64,000 bases of DNA from Bretschneidera sinensis (GCA_023935145.1 CM043700.1:142720828-142784827); one strand, 5' to 3'. Shown: positions 25,678 to 41,340, numbered from the stretch's first letter. Made by a program: numbers and translations. Notes: generated by a model from the letters alone, not told the origin.

Positions 25678-28600
25678 ATGGGTTCAACAGGTGAAACCCA
25701 GATGACACCAACCCAAGTATCAGACCAAGAAGCGAACTTATTCGCTATGCAAATAACGAGTGCTTCAGTTTTGCCTATGGTTCTGAAATCAGCCATAGAG
25801 CTAGACCTCCTAGAGATAATTAAAAAAGCAAGGCCTGGTTCTTTCCTTTCCCCAACAGAAATCGCTGCTCAGCTCCCCACAACTAACCCAGATGCACCCG
25901 TCATGCTAGACCGCATCTTGCGACTGCTGGCTAGCTACTCAATCCTCACTTACTCTCTCCGCAATCTGCCAGACGGCAAAGTAGAGAGGCTGTATGGTCT
26001 TGCTCCTGTCTGTAAATACTTGACCAAGAATGATGATGGTGTCTCTTTGGCCGCTCTTTCCCTCATGAATCAAGACAAAGTCCTCATGGAGAGCTGGTAA
26101 TTATTAATTCAACTTTATCCCCCCACTTTTTTTTTTCATGATCACTTGTTCTCTTTTATCTTTAACATCATCATGGTGCACAAACTAATAAACAACGTGC
26201 ATAAAACTAATAAAGACTTATTACGTAAGCTCTTGGAATCAAATTCCATCACCGGTAGAATTTTGGTTTTAACTATATGAAATCTTACTATATCGTTGAC
26301 TAAACCTATGCGAACACTTTATTTATGAAAAATTATTATTGAGAAATTTTATTAATAACATAAATAATAATTTTACGGATGTTATTAATAAAATTACTTA
26401 ACAATTATCAATAAAATTTCATGTAATATAAAAATAATATTTTACATTTAATGTAGATTATAATGTATCATATTTTGATACCCATCAATGATATTATGTC
26501 ATCGGTCAACAAATAACTATATTTCTATTGAAATTTCATTGATAAATGATATTTTTACTTTTTTTTAATTTAACGAGTGAAAACGAAAGATTTAAAAAAT
26601 CTTACGTGTGAGTGACGTTAAGATTCCTACTTAGTACTACTCTTTTTATCTTATGAAATTGTTTTAAACCTCCCTATATCTATGTCAATTACTATTCATT
26701 TATTAAATCTAGTTACACTATAGTTCTTGACACAATTATTGCTACTCTTTCCTTTTTTTTTCAATTCCTTGATTAGGAATACATCTCTTTCCCTCTTTGG
26801 CTTTTTTAGTTGATTAATTACCGATAAATCATAATGCCACAACATGAAGAAAAGAACTTATGGATCCCATTCCCATTGACTTTAATTGATTTCATATGGC
26901 CATTTTCTCTGCCTGCTAGAACAATTCTTTAAACATACCATTTTTTTCAACGTATAGGGGAATTTTCAAAATTACTTTCAAGAAATACTATTACATGAGT
27001 TAATATAGAAAAGAAGACGAAATAGGGACCACAAGTAGTTGGAGAGTTGAAACTTGAAAACTGCCAACACACCTACCACCAACCACTAAGGATATGTTTA
27101 TTGTAGTCTATCTAGAATCACCAATCAATTGATTATTTATCTTCAATTACATCCACCAATCACCAACTACTAAGGACTTTATCAATGAATTGAAAGACAG
27201 TTTTGCCCGGACATAATACAAAATTTGCAAATTCATGTTCTTTGAATAGAGAACCATTGATCTTTAGATGAGGAATTGCAGGAAACTTAGAGTTTTTTGT
27301 TTCTAGAATTCCAAAGAGTTTAAGCTCTTGAAAGTACTAATTTTTGTGGAAGGTCTTTTTTGGCTTTTATAGCTGGTTGATTATTCTAGAGAGTCAAAAG
27401 ACAATGGCTTTTTTTATTTTCCGATATGCCTTTTTAAGAAAACTAAGCCCAAGATTTATCTGATGCAGAAAACAAGTTGATTAAACTTAATTAAAATGGA
27501 CTCAATTAACAATTTTGATTATATGTTGTACATTTATATGACCCTCCTTGTTCCTAGGAGTATTTGTAAAAGAAAAGAAAAAGGGAAAAGGTTTATGAAA
27601 GCTGGTCATGTTTCATAATATCAGATCAGTTTATCATAGTAATTTTGATGGAGAATTTGATTCTTACATTTGTAATGTCAAATCCTAGGCAAAACTGCTG
27701 CATTTCAAAGCTCAGCTCTTCCATATTGCACATATAAAGTCCCTGTCTTTTTCTCAATGATTGAAAAATAAGTGCTAGGAGTTTTACTAGCTTACAAATT
27801 AAGTTGAGGGCTTGTGATTTTCAACTTTTTCTTTTTAACAAGAAAGATTATTGTGATCGTTATATGACACAAATGTAGACTGATTCAAGCTGTTTTTTTA
27901 CTTAAAGGTATCACTTGAAAGATGCTGTGCTTGAAGGTGGGATTCCATTCAACAAGGCCTATGGGATGACTGCATTCGAGTATCATGGAACAGATCCTAG
28001 ATTCAACAAGGTTTTCAATAAAGGAATGTCTGATCACTCTACCGTTACCATGAAAAAGCTTCTTGAAAACTACAAAGGCTTCGAGGGACTCACATCGCTG
28101 GTGGATGTTGGTGGCGGCATTGGAGCCGTGCTCAACATGATCGTCTCCAAGTACCCCAATTTGAAGGGCATTAACTTTGATTTGCCTCATGTAATTGAGG
28201 ATGCTCCATCTTATCCTGGTACTCACATTAATTTAGATAAGCAGAATGGATCATTTATATTACCTCATCAAATAACTGAAATTGAATGAATTGATTTTCA
28301 AAACTAAAAGCTATTAGACTATAGTCACTATGTCGCATTGCCTTATATTCATTCTGTTTTGTTTTTTTGCTTAATGCTGTTGGTTCCAATTTGAGATGGG
28401 TGTTGGCTGCAGGTGTGGAGCATGTTGGGGGAGATATGTTTGTTAGTGTACCCAAGGCAGATGCCATTTTCATGAAGGTCAGTTTTCTATTCGACCTCTG
28501 TACCACCAGCCCTCAAGATTATTTATCGGTTCTTCTCTACTCCAATATATTCTAGGGTGGTTTTTACAGTTTCTTTTCAAACAAACTCTCTATTGACACA

Positions 28601-28918
28601 CATGTGGTTCTGCAGTGGATATTGCATGATTGGAGCGACGAGCACAGCATAAAATTCTTGAAAAACTGTTATGCAGCACTTCCAGACAACGGGAAAGTTA
28701 TTGTTACTGAATGCATTCTTCCTGTGGCCCCAGACAGCAGCCTTGCCACCAAGACGACAATCCACATTGATTGTATCATGTTGGCTCATAACCCAGGTGG
28801 GAAGGAGAGGACTGAGAAGGAATTTGAGGCCTTGGCTAAGAAATCTGGATTCCAAGGTTTCCAAGTGATGGGTTGTGCTTTCAACAACTATGTCATGGAG
28901 TTCCTTAAGAAGGTCTGA
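25678..28918 (+). CDS. COMT: Caffeic acid 3-O-methyltransferase
   Basis: Four exons: 25678-26096, 27908-28218, 28413-28477 and 28616-28918, giving 365 residues, the usual length, with all GT-AG junctions in phase. It methylates the 3/5-hydroxyl of caffeyl- and 5-hydroxyconiferyl-type phenolics with S-adenosylmethionine in the cytosol, leading to syringyl lignin. Visible features: an N-terminal dimerisation region, substrate-pocket M130/N131, SAM motif [10 protein letters not shown] (204-213), D231, D251, K265, the catalytic base H269 in HDWSDEH, and E297 and E329 ([23 protein letters not shown]). These fall at the same numbers as I remember for alfalfa COMT. Residue 211 is Ile where the neighbouring dead copy has Thr. 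An upstream in-frame ATG at 25531 lies before the TATA box and is not used. Some close relatives methylate flavonoids or melatonin precursors, so substrate is inferred. Confidence 0.95.
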
Positions 28919-31264
28919 GTCTTTGGCTGGAGTATATACACGAATCATGATTAAGGCTTTTGGGTTCTAAGGTTGTGGTTGACTGTTTGAAACTGTTTGT
29001 CTGTTATATGTGGTTATGCGATCATAAGAAACTATAAACATGTCGTTTCAATTATGCTTGTGTCAAATAAGTGTTTTATAGTGCTAATTCATGTTAATGA
29101 AGTTTTTGAAGGCTCATACTAATGAATGTAAGATACCAAAATGTTTTCTTTTCCTCGGGTTCTCTGCACTCAGAGCTTTTCAGATAATTTTTCTGAAAGT
29201 AAATCAGTTTGACGTGTTTAAACGTTTATAATTTTTAAAATTAAAGCAATTTCAAATTATGGCCACAACAAAAAAGTGAAGATTAAGTTACTAAGGATAG
29301 GTAAAGTGTCGTCCTTGAAATTTTCATTGCCAAAAAGAGAAACAGAACTTTAAGGTCTTCCATTTCTCCGCAGTGTCTACTTGCTAACAGCTTCCTTGTA
29401 TGGTACCAAATTGAACAAAACAGAACAATTGATCAGGATGACATTATTGACCCAACAAGTTGTTCTTGCAGCAAGTTAGCGAGAAAAAAATTAACAGTTG
29501 ATTGCCTGCCACAAAGCTTTCATTAGCCTGGGAGTTGCAGGGTTGGGATGGGAAAAAGTAAGTTTTTCATCTCATCAGCCTAATTGAATCAAGTGAACTA
29601 TATATTACCAATACCCCTACTGACCCTTTGGATTGGGGATAAGGATTCTGTCATTTCCAGCTCCTTGGAAAAAACTATTCAGGACTTCAGAATATCTATT
29701 TTTAAGCCTTCTGATGCTTCAAATTTCAGAGTAGTGAGAAAATGCAGAACAGGTGAAGGCTACTTATCTTAATTAATATTTTAAATCATTTTAAAACTTC
29801 AGAATATCTATTTTTAAGCCTTTTGATACTTCAAATTATAGGGATATTTTGGTCATTTATAAGTTTTGAAAAATGACCTAAGCCCAGCTCAGCTCATTGT
29901 ACAACTAACATTTTTTATAGTGAGTTGAAGCCTATCAGTTATGAGGAGCCCATAATGTAACTGTAGCTCACCTTGAGCATATAATTAATTACTCCTTTTT
30001 TTTCCTTGTGCATGTTAATTAAAATCAAGCGAAAAGTCACTTTAATCATAGATCCTTCTCGTTCAGACTCTCTCACATCAGGTAAGAAGAGTAGACTATA
30101 AGAAATCAAAACGTAAATTTAATTTAATTTAATTATGATGTAAAGTACTGTAAAGGTTTAATAATTGTCTCCTTTTAGATAATTATACCATATTTTTAAG
30201 TAAGTCAGATTACACTAAACTATTTCAAAATTTATTGAAATTACACTAACATACTAAATGTTTTTAAAACTCATGATTCCCTCAAAAACATCAATTTTCA
30301 CCATCAAACAACCTCAAAATGAATTTATTTGAATAATCAAAATTTTAATTGGATTCTATTTATCAATTATTCATCTCAAAATTATTTATAAGACAATTTT
30401 TTAGGTTATTTGGATTCATATTTTTTCTAAAACAATAAAATCATACAGAATCATTTTAATTTTTAAAATATAAAAAGTTTATTTTTTATTTTTATTTTAT
30501 GATGACCTTTGATATTTATTTATGTTAATCTATTTAATTTTATAAAAAATATATCAACAAACTTTTCATCTAAAATATTTAACTTTATTTTATGATGGTA
30601 TTTGATTTTCATTTATTTGATAATGCAATAGGCAATGATATCATAATATTTTTTAAAATATGAAATGTATGAAGTAAAAAAAGTATACCATATAATAGGA
30701 TATAAATCAATTTAAAATATACTTTTAATAATTTCGAAAAAGAATAACGATAATTTTCTTTTTAAAAAATCTTTAAAAATTTTCTTGTTAAATATGTTTC
30801 ATTCCTAATACTTCTATTTTTTAAAAAGTAACATTTTTTTTTGTACAAAAAATTGGTAAGTCGGTAAGCTACCCCACATACCTATAAGGGAGCATCGGGC
30901 TCCAACACACATAGTGAATATGGAGTAGTCCCTATCGGACCTATGTCGGGGTCGAAGTTAAGGACCACTCCGCACTCTATACGACAAAAGCTTAGGTTTA
31001 GTACCAACAAACGCCAATAGTGAGACTTGAACACAAGTATTTTTAGCGAGAGCTCTTACCACTGAATCAAGCGCTTTATGATACTCAAGAGTACTATGAT
31101 CATCATGAAAAGAAATATCCAATTAAAATTTTAATTTTTTAAATAAATTTATTTTAGGATTGCTTATGGTGAAAATTAATGTTTTGAAATAAATGACTAA
31201 TTTTAAAAAATTTAATAGGTTAATGCCATTCAATAAATTTTAGAGCAGTGCACTGGTAATTTAA

Positions 31265-31756
31265 GACATGTTTGGGTAACAATTTTCTATTTTCAGTTTT
31301 CGAAAATGAAAACTGAAAACAGTTTTCTGATGTTTTATAAAGAAAACATATTTGGATAACTGTAACTCGAAAACTGTTTTCAAAACAGAAAACAGTGAAA
31401 TGCTGTTTGGATAATCTTATTTTAAAAACTCTTTTGATAGACTTTGTAATTATTTTTAGTTTTTAGTTTAAATTTAAAATCTATATTAATTTTATTTCTC
31501 ATATTTACTAAATATTTAAAAATAATTAATATTATTTTATTTTCAAAATTTTAATATTTTTTATATATACCATGGAAGAAGAATGAAATAGAGAAGTGAA
31601 CACTAATTTTATGGCTATTTTTCAAAAATTATGTCAAGAAATATCAATTTAAAGTTTTCAAAAAAACAGTTGTTGAAAACTATTTACCAAACATAAAAAA
31701 AAAAAAATTAATAATTATTTTCAATTTTCAAAAATTTTATCCAAACATACACATAC
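31265..31756. mobile_element. MITE-like insertion present only in duplication unit 2
   Basis: About 490 bp interrupts otherwise matching sequence: unit 1 runs straight from GGTAATTTA to CTTTTTAAGTAACACC near 24655-24675. The ends CATGTTTGGGTAAC (31267) and, reversed, TATGTTTGGATAA (31738-31750) are inverted repeats. The interior has palindromic AAAACTGAAAAC/GTTTTC words. No protein is encoded. The superfamily is not certain. Confidence 0.7.
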
Positions 31757-32580
31757 GTTTTTTTAAGTAACACCATGTTATATAAATCGAGGACGATGGG
31801 AGATCCACATCCAACAAAAAAAACACTCCTAGCGGTTCCACTCACCACCTTTTTTTGTTGAAGTTCATGATTGGCATTTGACAATGCGATGAAGTGCAGC
31901 ACTATCACGTTGACGTTGCAACTTCCTCATCCAAAAATAAAATAAAATAAATTTTTTTTTTTGATTGGGTGCGGATTTGAATTTGAAATTTTTGGAAAAA
32001 ATTTTTATTACCTATATACCCAAACCACCTCAATAAGAAATGCTATTCTCTTTACTTGTTCTATAAGATTTAGTTTGACCAAAAATACTTTTCAGAAATT
32101 GAAGCAGAAAAAACTCTCTCTAAAAAGTACTATCAATTCATAAGACTTTTTTTTATTACTAAAGATGCTTTTCAACGTCAAATAAAAAGTTAGGTTAAAG
32201 AAATTTTTTTTTTCTATTTAACGGCGTAAAATAACTTTACTATTGCATAAAATAAAGGTGATTGTTTCTTTGAAATATTATTGTTGTAGGTATTGTGACA
32301 TTGTGTGTGGAACACTAAACGGAATGTCCAAACTAAGTGGAAGTCTAATGCTCACGAAGAAGACATATACAAGAGAGAGCATTGAGCATTTGGGGGCGTG
32401 ATTAGGTGGTGGGCACCAACTCCAAAAGGTTAGTGAGCATCGAGCATTACTCCATGTAATTGTATAAAACCACTAACCCCATATCCTCAGAAATTAACCC
32501 TTTTCCCCTCTTAATTCTCTCTCCCTTACATTGATCTCATTGATCCACTCTCTAAACCAAAACCCAAAAGGAAGAGAAAA

Positions 32581-34635
<2,055 letters not shown>

Positions 34636-35489
34636 GTCTTTGGTTGGAGTATATACACAAATCATGATTAAGGCTTTTGGGTTTTAAGGTTGTGGTTGAC
34701 TGTTTGAAACTGTTTGTATGATATATGTGGTTCTGCGATCATAAGAAACTATAAACATGTCATTTCTATTATGCTTGTGTCAAATAAGTGTTTTATAGTG
34801 TTGATTCATGTTAATGAAGTTTTTGAAGGTTCATACTAATGAATTTAAGATACCAAAATGTTTTCTTTGAGTTCTCAGCACTCGGAGCTTTTCAGATAGA
34901 TTTTCTTAAAGTAAAACAGTTTTACTAGTTTAAACGTTTAGAATTTTTAAAATAAAAGTGATTTCAAATTATGGCCACAACAGAAAAGTGAAAAGATTAA
35001 GTTACTAAGGATAGGTAAAGCGTCCTCCTTTTCATTGGCGAAAAGAGAAACAGAACTTGAAGGTCTTCCATTTCTCCGCAGCGTCTAGTTGCTAACAAGC
35101 TTCCTTGTATGGTGCCAAATTGAACAAAACAGAACAATTGATCAGGTAACATTATTGACCCGACAAGTTGTTCTTGCAGCAAGTTGGCGAGAAAAAAATT
35201 AACAGTAGATTGCCTGCCACAGAGCTTTCATTAGCCTGGGAGTTGCAGGATTGGGATGGGAAAAAGAAAGCTTTTCATCTCATCAGCCTAATTGAATCAA
35301 GAGAACTATATATTAGCAATACCCCAACTGACCCTTTGGATTGGGGATAAGGATTCTGTCATGCCCAGCTCCTTGTAAAAAACTAATCAGGAGTCAGGAC
35401 TTCAGAATATCTATTTTTTAGCCTTGTGATACTTAAAATTTCAGAGTAGTGAGAAAATGCAGAAGAGGTGAAGGCTACTGATCTTAGTT

Positions 35490-36056
35490 GATACTCCCTT
35501 GTCAGGCCAATGGATACAACTCGTATTGAAAAACTATGCAGTTTGCAATTCACAACCATGAAATAATCTTGTAGCTGATCAGTTACATGCAGGAGAACTA
35601 AACTATGTGTTAAGATTTTAGTGAGATTAACAAATATTAAGGTTCAACCGAAAACAATATCATAATTAAATAAGTAATATTGTCCCACATACTACAACAA
35701 TGAAGGGAAATACAACTGCAAAATTAGAACATAATAAATACATAATTGCCAACCTAAAATTATTAAAGGTCCCACATAAAATTTATATCAGAATCAGACA
35801 CTTTTCTTCTTGCTGCAAGGGGCTTGAGGGCAGCGTGTTGCTTTATACCCGCAAAATAAAGGAGCAATGCCATTATTTCAGACCAAAAAAAAATTAAGGG
35901 GCATTGTAGCAAGGTAGCCATAAAGATTCTTGATAGAAAACAATGCAGCAGACCCCAATACCGTGATTTGCTGACTTTTCTATCGGCAAAAAACAGCAAA
36001 TTAGGAGAATGGCAAAACAAGTGTCCCACCACATGAGAATACATACGGATTACTAG
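35490..36056. other. Intergenic between COMT duplication and DMR6-like 3' end
   Basis: No gene supported. The part next to 36057 should contain 3' untranslated sequence of the minus-strand oxygenase. Short ORFs here have no recognisable content. Confidence 0.5.
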
Positions 36057-39000
36057 CTAGTTCTTGAAAAGTTCCAAACAATGTTCTTGATCCAAGTTCC
36101 TGCTCCAAAATTTTTTGTAATATTCTGGATATGTGTAATCCTTGTATATGGCTCCAGATCCATCATCCGTAAGAGTTTTGGGGGCTCTGATTACTGCATC
36201 GTCACTCGGGCAGAGGAAAGAAGCAACTGACATTCTTGCATTATCAGCATTCACAATTGCTCTATGCCACACACTCTTATATCTCCCATTACTCAGTGCC
36301 TGCAGTCACTCATTACTATCATATTTAACTACCATTTGCATAATTTAATTACGTCAGTAATCATAAAAAGAGTAATTCTAAGAACCCATTTGAGAGTTTA
36401 TGAAATGGTTTTTGTTTTCTAGGAACAAAAATTAGATCAAAAACCAAATGAGTTCATAATTACTAGCATGTTAAATGGATAAAAGTAGAATTAAAAACTA
36501 GTAACTAATTACCTGCAACTGATCACCAATGTTGATGACAAAAGCATTTGGGTGGGGATTGACAGCGACCCACTTGCCGTCTTTGAGAACTTGAAGGCCT
36601 GCTACTTGTAGGTCTTGAAGCAAAATGGTGAGGGCATTGGGGTCAGTGTGACCAGGCAATCCATAAGTCAGCTCAGGCTCGGGACAAGGTGGGTAATAGT
36701 TCACAGCCATATGTTGTCCTTGTTCACCCAACACCTTCTCTATGTAATCTTTCTGCACGCCTAAGCTCTCTGATATCAATTCTTCTAATCTATACCCAAG
36801 TTTTCGAACTTCTGTACAATAATTACTGACAATATCCCTGTCATTTCAACACAACCTCTAAGTTTTCCTTTATGCATCATCAAATAAAAGTAGCAATCGA
36901 AAGGAGTCGGGGGAGGAAATTATGTAAAATCTGGGTTATTTTTTCGGCCCAATTAACCAAGCTCAAGTTAATAGGCCAAAAGTTCATAATCTGGTCCTTG
37001 ATTCTTGTGTTAATCGTAGGCTGGCCCAATTGGAAAGATGGTGAAGATCAAGCCAATATTACCAAAAGCAATATTCATGGAAAGGATTTATAAAAGATTA
37101 GCACGAGCCTTACCCAAGAAAGAATTAATTGAAAGAAAAAAAAATCAAAATTTCATTTCAATTTTAAGCAAAATTATGAATTTAAAATTTAAAAAAAAAA
37201 TTGATGAAAGATTACAGTACAGTAGTACAGCTCTATCGTCCAATAGTGTCTCCATCGTTTAGAAAAGCTTATCACGACTTTACCCATTAATGACGAAAAG
37301 ATAAGGATATAGATAAAGCCCATTGTCTAGTCCATGTAGCTAGCATATATAAGTCACCATCTTTAATTAGATTATGTCGAAAAAGCAAATAAAAATCTAC
37401 CAAATTTCATTCTTTTTATTCCAAAAATACGATTTTATATAATTTTTTTTTGATATAGCAACATCAAATTATTTATCATTGTTTTACACGTATCTCATCG
37501 TTTTTCTTATAAAAAAAAACATAATCACAATAAATTAATGAACTATTGATTTATACTATATAAAATGCATCTAATTTTATATTTAATAAAAAATGATTTG
37601 TTAAATATTTACAAGATTATAAATATTGCTAAACGACAATAATTGAGATTTGAAATTAAGACGTAGTATTGTCATATTTTGTAAGCCGACAAAAAAGGAA
37701 AATGACTATTTAAATAATGGAGTTATTTTCTTCTAGAAGAGGCTGACTTCATTTGCCAACCTGAAAATAAACACCTTAGTTTATTAGCATATAAGAAAAA
37801 TAAAAATTATTTGTGGAATATAGACGATTACATGATTTCTATCTGCTTGCGTATACGCGGTTTTGCGCCCACGATTTCACTCGCCCACAGTGGCATATAG
37901 ACTAGTTGTTTACTGGCACTAGTTTTATAATAGTCATAGGTTGGATCTATCCATGTTAAAAACTTCTTGTTTCACCTTTGTGTTTAGGTGAAGGGTGAGC
38001 TTCAACGAGTTAATAAAAATTTTATTCGAGTTTTTGAATCAATTTTAAACTTGAATTTGATTTGTAAAATAAAATTTAAATTTGAATTTGGCTTACGAGT
38101 TAGTACAAATTTAAACTCGAATCAAATTTTTCAAAATAAAATAATAAATATATATTAAAAAATAAAATAAATAAAATATTTATTTAATTTATTAATTGAA
38201 TTGAATTGGTTCACGAGTCTAACGAACTTAATTTGATAAATCTCGAATTCGATAAACTAATCGATTCAAAATTACAATTCGAACTTTTTGAATGAATCGA
38301 ATTGCTCGATTCAGTTTTATTTTTAATTGTGTTTATTTGATATTTAATTTTTAATATATATTAATTTACGTATCAATATTCTGTTTCGATTTAATTAAAT
38401 TTTCGTTTAGATCTGTCCTTGTTTTAATTACAGATTTATTAATTGAATCTATAATTAGTAGTAGTAATTAATTGTTAATCTGTTGTATGATCAGACTTAT
38501 TGCTAGTCGATTCCAACGGCCCAACTACTGGGTCGTTGGCTAATGGCCGTTTGCTAAAGGCAGTGCCATTTTTTTTTTTGGTTTGTTTATGGCTTCTATT
38601 TGTTTTAATCTTTTGATTTAATCAACGATGACGTGTTGATATACTACTCGTCTTAAAATATTACATCTGGTTTGTACTTATATCACGCGCTTTCAACTTT
38701 TAGATCGTGAAGGTTCATGATGACAACTTCATTAGTGGACCCCAGCTATCACCAATAAATTAATTCACCACGTGCTTAATTCGAAAATATTCCTGTGTAA
38801 TACAATCTGACCCAGTACTATTGTTTTTTTCCCAATTAGTACTCGTAGGAGTACTTTTTTAGTGCTATACAGCGAAGATGGACACTGCCCCAAAAGCATG
38901 CAAATTGTTTAAACTCCGAGAATCGATTCCTTAGTCTAAGCTTTCGCTGATGTCACCTTTGCAACGTCATCCACTATTTTTTTTTATGTGAGGGGGAAGG

Positions 39001-40673
39001 CATTTGCCGGGGTCCTATTTTTAAGATAAAGCGTTTACAATGGGCGTTTTGTGTTTGGGGGGGTGGGTGGTGTTTGGACCATGAACTTTTTTATCAAATT
39101 TTGGGTGGTTGTCATTTGGAGCATGTGGGATCATGGTAAAGCAAACAAAACGGCACCATATATATACCGAATACGGGACCAATCTAGAATACAAAAATAT
39201 AAGAGTGGACTTGACTTTGTACCGACTTTTTATTGTTCGATTTGTCACTAAGAGAAAGATATTTAACCATCTAGAAAAGGACTAATGGTAAAAGAAACTA
39301 TCACAAGACAATGGCCGTTAACCTCTTTGTATGAATAAGTTACTCTCTCTATATGGAGTATGATATATTTAGGTCTTAAACGATGGGAAGTTTTTGTTTC
39401 ATCACCAAATAATGAAAGATACATGATGCAAAATATAATTAATCATTGAATGATATAAAAAATAAATAAAAACAAATAAATTTATATTTTTATCGATTCA
39501 ATGGATAAACACTTTGTGTCGTTTATTTTTTATGATCTAAATGTCAATATATATGTATATATAGCTCACTAATTCGATTTTTTTATACAAATTGAATCAT
39601 TTAATTAAATAATGTTACGAAATAATTAAATAACTAAAAAGTATGCAGATCGAATCATCATAAGTTCTCGTAAACTAATAAATTTATCTTTAATGCACGT
39701 GCAAGATTGTACGATATGAGCCATTCACTTTATTTATTTTTAAAAATTAGTCAAATAACAATCAAATAATCAAAAACATGCAGATTCACGTACTCATGAA
39801 CTAATAGATTTATTTTTAATGCAGATGTAAGATTGTACTTCCTGAGTCATTCAACTTATACAGACAAATTCACAGATTTAGAAATGCATATTCTTTATAT
39901 AATCAATTGAATAAACATGACACATAGCATGAAAAATTAAATGGTGGTTGCGTAATTACTCGGCTTAAACAATATTTAATGGCGATGCTTGACAAAGTCA
40001 CTTGTCAAAGATCGCCATTACGTGGAGTCATTCATGCCGTATCATTTGGGGTTTTAGTGATGAGGTGTCTGGAGAAAATTAATTAAGGATTCGGCAAATT
40101 AAGAAGAGAGAAAACTGAAGAGAAAGGGCACTTACTTGAAGGAAGAAGGATTGGAAGGCCACTCAGGGACATACTTGTGGAGAGGATAACAATGGAGCCT
40201 AAGATAATCCCTCCAGTTATGTACTTTCTCCTTATTGACATTAAAACTAGTGGAGAGTCTTATTGTCTTTGATGGGTCATCTGAGTAAAGCTTCATCTTC
40301 TCCTCCACAGGCAGCCTAAAGAACTCATTCGCCACTTGTACCATCTTTTCCATGGCTTCCTCTGAAACCCCATGATTTATCACCTATATCGTAATTAACA
40401 AATATATATTAATTAAAAGACGAATTAAATTTGCGAAGTGGGTATCTGATTAAGAATTTAAGATTAATTTAGTACCTGAAAAAAACCGTAGTCCTTGCAG
40501 GCATCAGCAATTTGTTGGACGACCTGGGTTCTGTCATCGCAACCCAAGTCTATGATGGGAACGTTTTCACAATCAGAGACTTCAAAAAGGCGGGGACGCT
40601 CGGATTCCGGCCTAACAAAACTTGTCGGTAAGTTTGAGTACCGGATACCGGAGGAAAGTAGCTTTGTTTCCAT
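36057..40673 (-). CDS. DMR6: DMR6-like 2-oxoglutarate/Fe(II)-dependent oxygenase (salicylate 5-hydroxylase type)
   Basis: Four exons: 40673-40476, 40383-40136, 36837-36513 and 36299-36057, giving 337 residues (Arabidopsis DMR6 is about 342), with phases matching throughout. An N-terminal DIOX_N region (VPIIDLG, ACKDYGFFQVINHGV, EEKMKLYSDDPSKT, NWRDYLRLHCYPLHKY) precedes the catalytic barrel: NYYPPCPEPELTYGLPGHTD with iron ligands H212 and D214, third ligand H269 (KSVWHRAI), and the 2-oxoglutarate pair R279-x-S281. It ends KKFWSRNLDQEHCLELF. The family hydroxylates salicylic acid in the cytosol and dampens immunity; loss of Arabidopsis DMR6 gives downy mildew resistance. Close paralogues (DLO1/S3H) do the related 3-hydroxylation, so subfamily rests on sequence likeness and on synteny with TTG1. 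Intron 2 (40135-36838) is 3.3 kb and repeat-rich. Confidence 0.93.
37980..38310. repeat. Degenerate dispersed-repeat sequence in DMR6-like intron 2
   Basis: Recurrent words of the ACTCGAATCAAATTT / CGAATTCGATAAACT kind on both strands resemble the internal part of non-autonomous plant DNA elements. Ends and target duplications are not identifiable. The rest of the intron is AT-rich with no gene. Confidence 0.4.
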
Positions 40674-40877
40674 AATTTTAATTATACTACAAAATATGTA
40701 CCGGTAAGTATAGAATTAAGATGATCACAAAGAATAATGAAAAAGGGGAAAGATTGGGCAACAACCACAGATATTATGCGCAACCTTTTCTTTCTAATTA
40801 GGCTTAGCTCAACTCATTTTTCCACGAAGATGAGCACCGAGCCACTGAGTAATACATAAAGCTGAAGACGGATAGTA

Positions 40878-40885
40878 TATTTATA
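40878..40885 (-). promoter_or_regulatory. TATA box of the DMR6-like gene
   Basis: TATAAATA on the minus strand, about 205 bp before the start codon. The spacing allows a leader of roughly 170 bases. Confidence 0.6.
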
Positions 40886-41062
40886 CACAATATTATAAGG
40901 TCCTGTTTGGCCGGTAGAATTGCTTTATTTTAATTTCATATTTAATATTCACGTGAGATTAAAGTGTAATAAAATTAATTTTAATTCTATGGTTTTTTTT
41001 CACCTTCTTCCATTTGATAGAATTTAACCCACTCATGTGGGGTTAATTTTTTTTATGCTCCC

Positions 41063-41340
41063 TTTAAATAATAATAATTATTTAACGATAACAATAATAT
41101 TAATAATAATATTATTTTTTATAATCATAATAATAATAATAACGATAACAATAATGATAATGATAATGATAATCATATTTATAATAATATTATAGTAATA
41201 ATTACAATAATAATGATAATAATAATAAAGTTATTATTTTTATAATAAGGATAATAATGGTAACTATTATAATTATGATAATTATAATTATAATGATAAA
41301 AATAATAATTTATTATTTATTATTATTATTATTAAATTTT
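41063..41340. repeat. Imperfect (TAA/TGA/ACA)n triplet-repeat island
   Basis: About 280 bp made largely of AATAAT, GATAAT, AACAAT and ACGATA triplets on one strand, ending in TTATTATTATTATT. It is purely low-complexity. Confidence 0.8.

Larger units (their letters stand above)
23059..29831 (+). repeat. Duplication unit 1 (carries intact COMT)
   Basis: Blocks of this stretch recur in the same order in 29832-35489. Matches: 23059-23230 with 29832-30000, 24050-24650 with 30750-31260, 24670-25680 with 31770-32580, the COMT exons, and 28920-29774 with 34637-35489. The end of unit 1 abuts the start of unit 2. The units have diverged by indels, a LINE insertion, a MITE-like insertion and loss of most of intron 1 in unit 2. 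Limits are by eye, within tens of bases. Confidence 0.8.

Noticed and set aside
35168..35350. 60-residue ORF (SLAWELQDWDGKKKAFHL) with a partner near 29480-29640
   Set aside because: The counterpart in duplication unit 1 carries stops, no family is recognisable and there is no splice or promoter context.
36872..37262. Two overlapping plus-strand ORFs
   Set aside because: They fall in intron 2 of the minus-strand DMR6-like gene, are low in complexity and match nothing I know.
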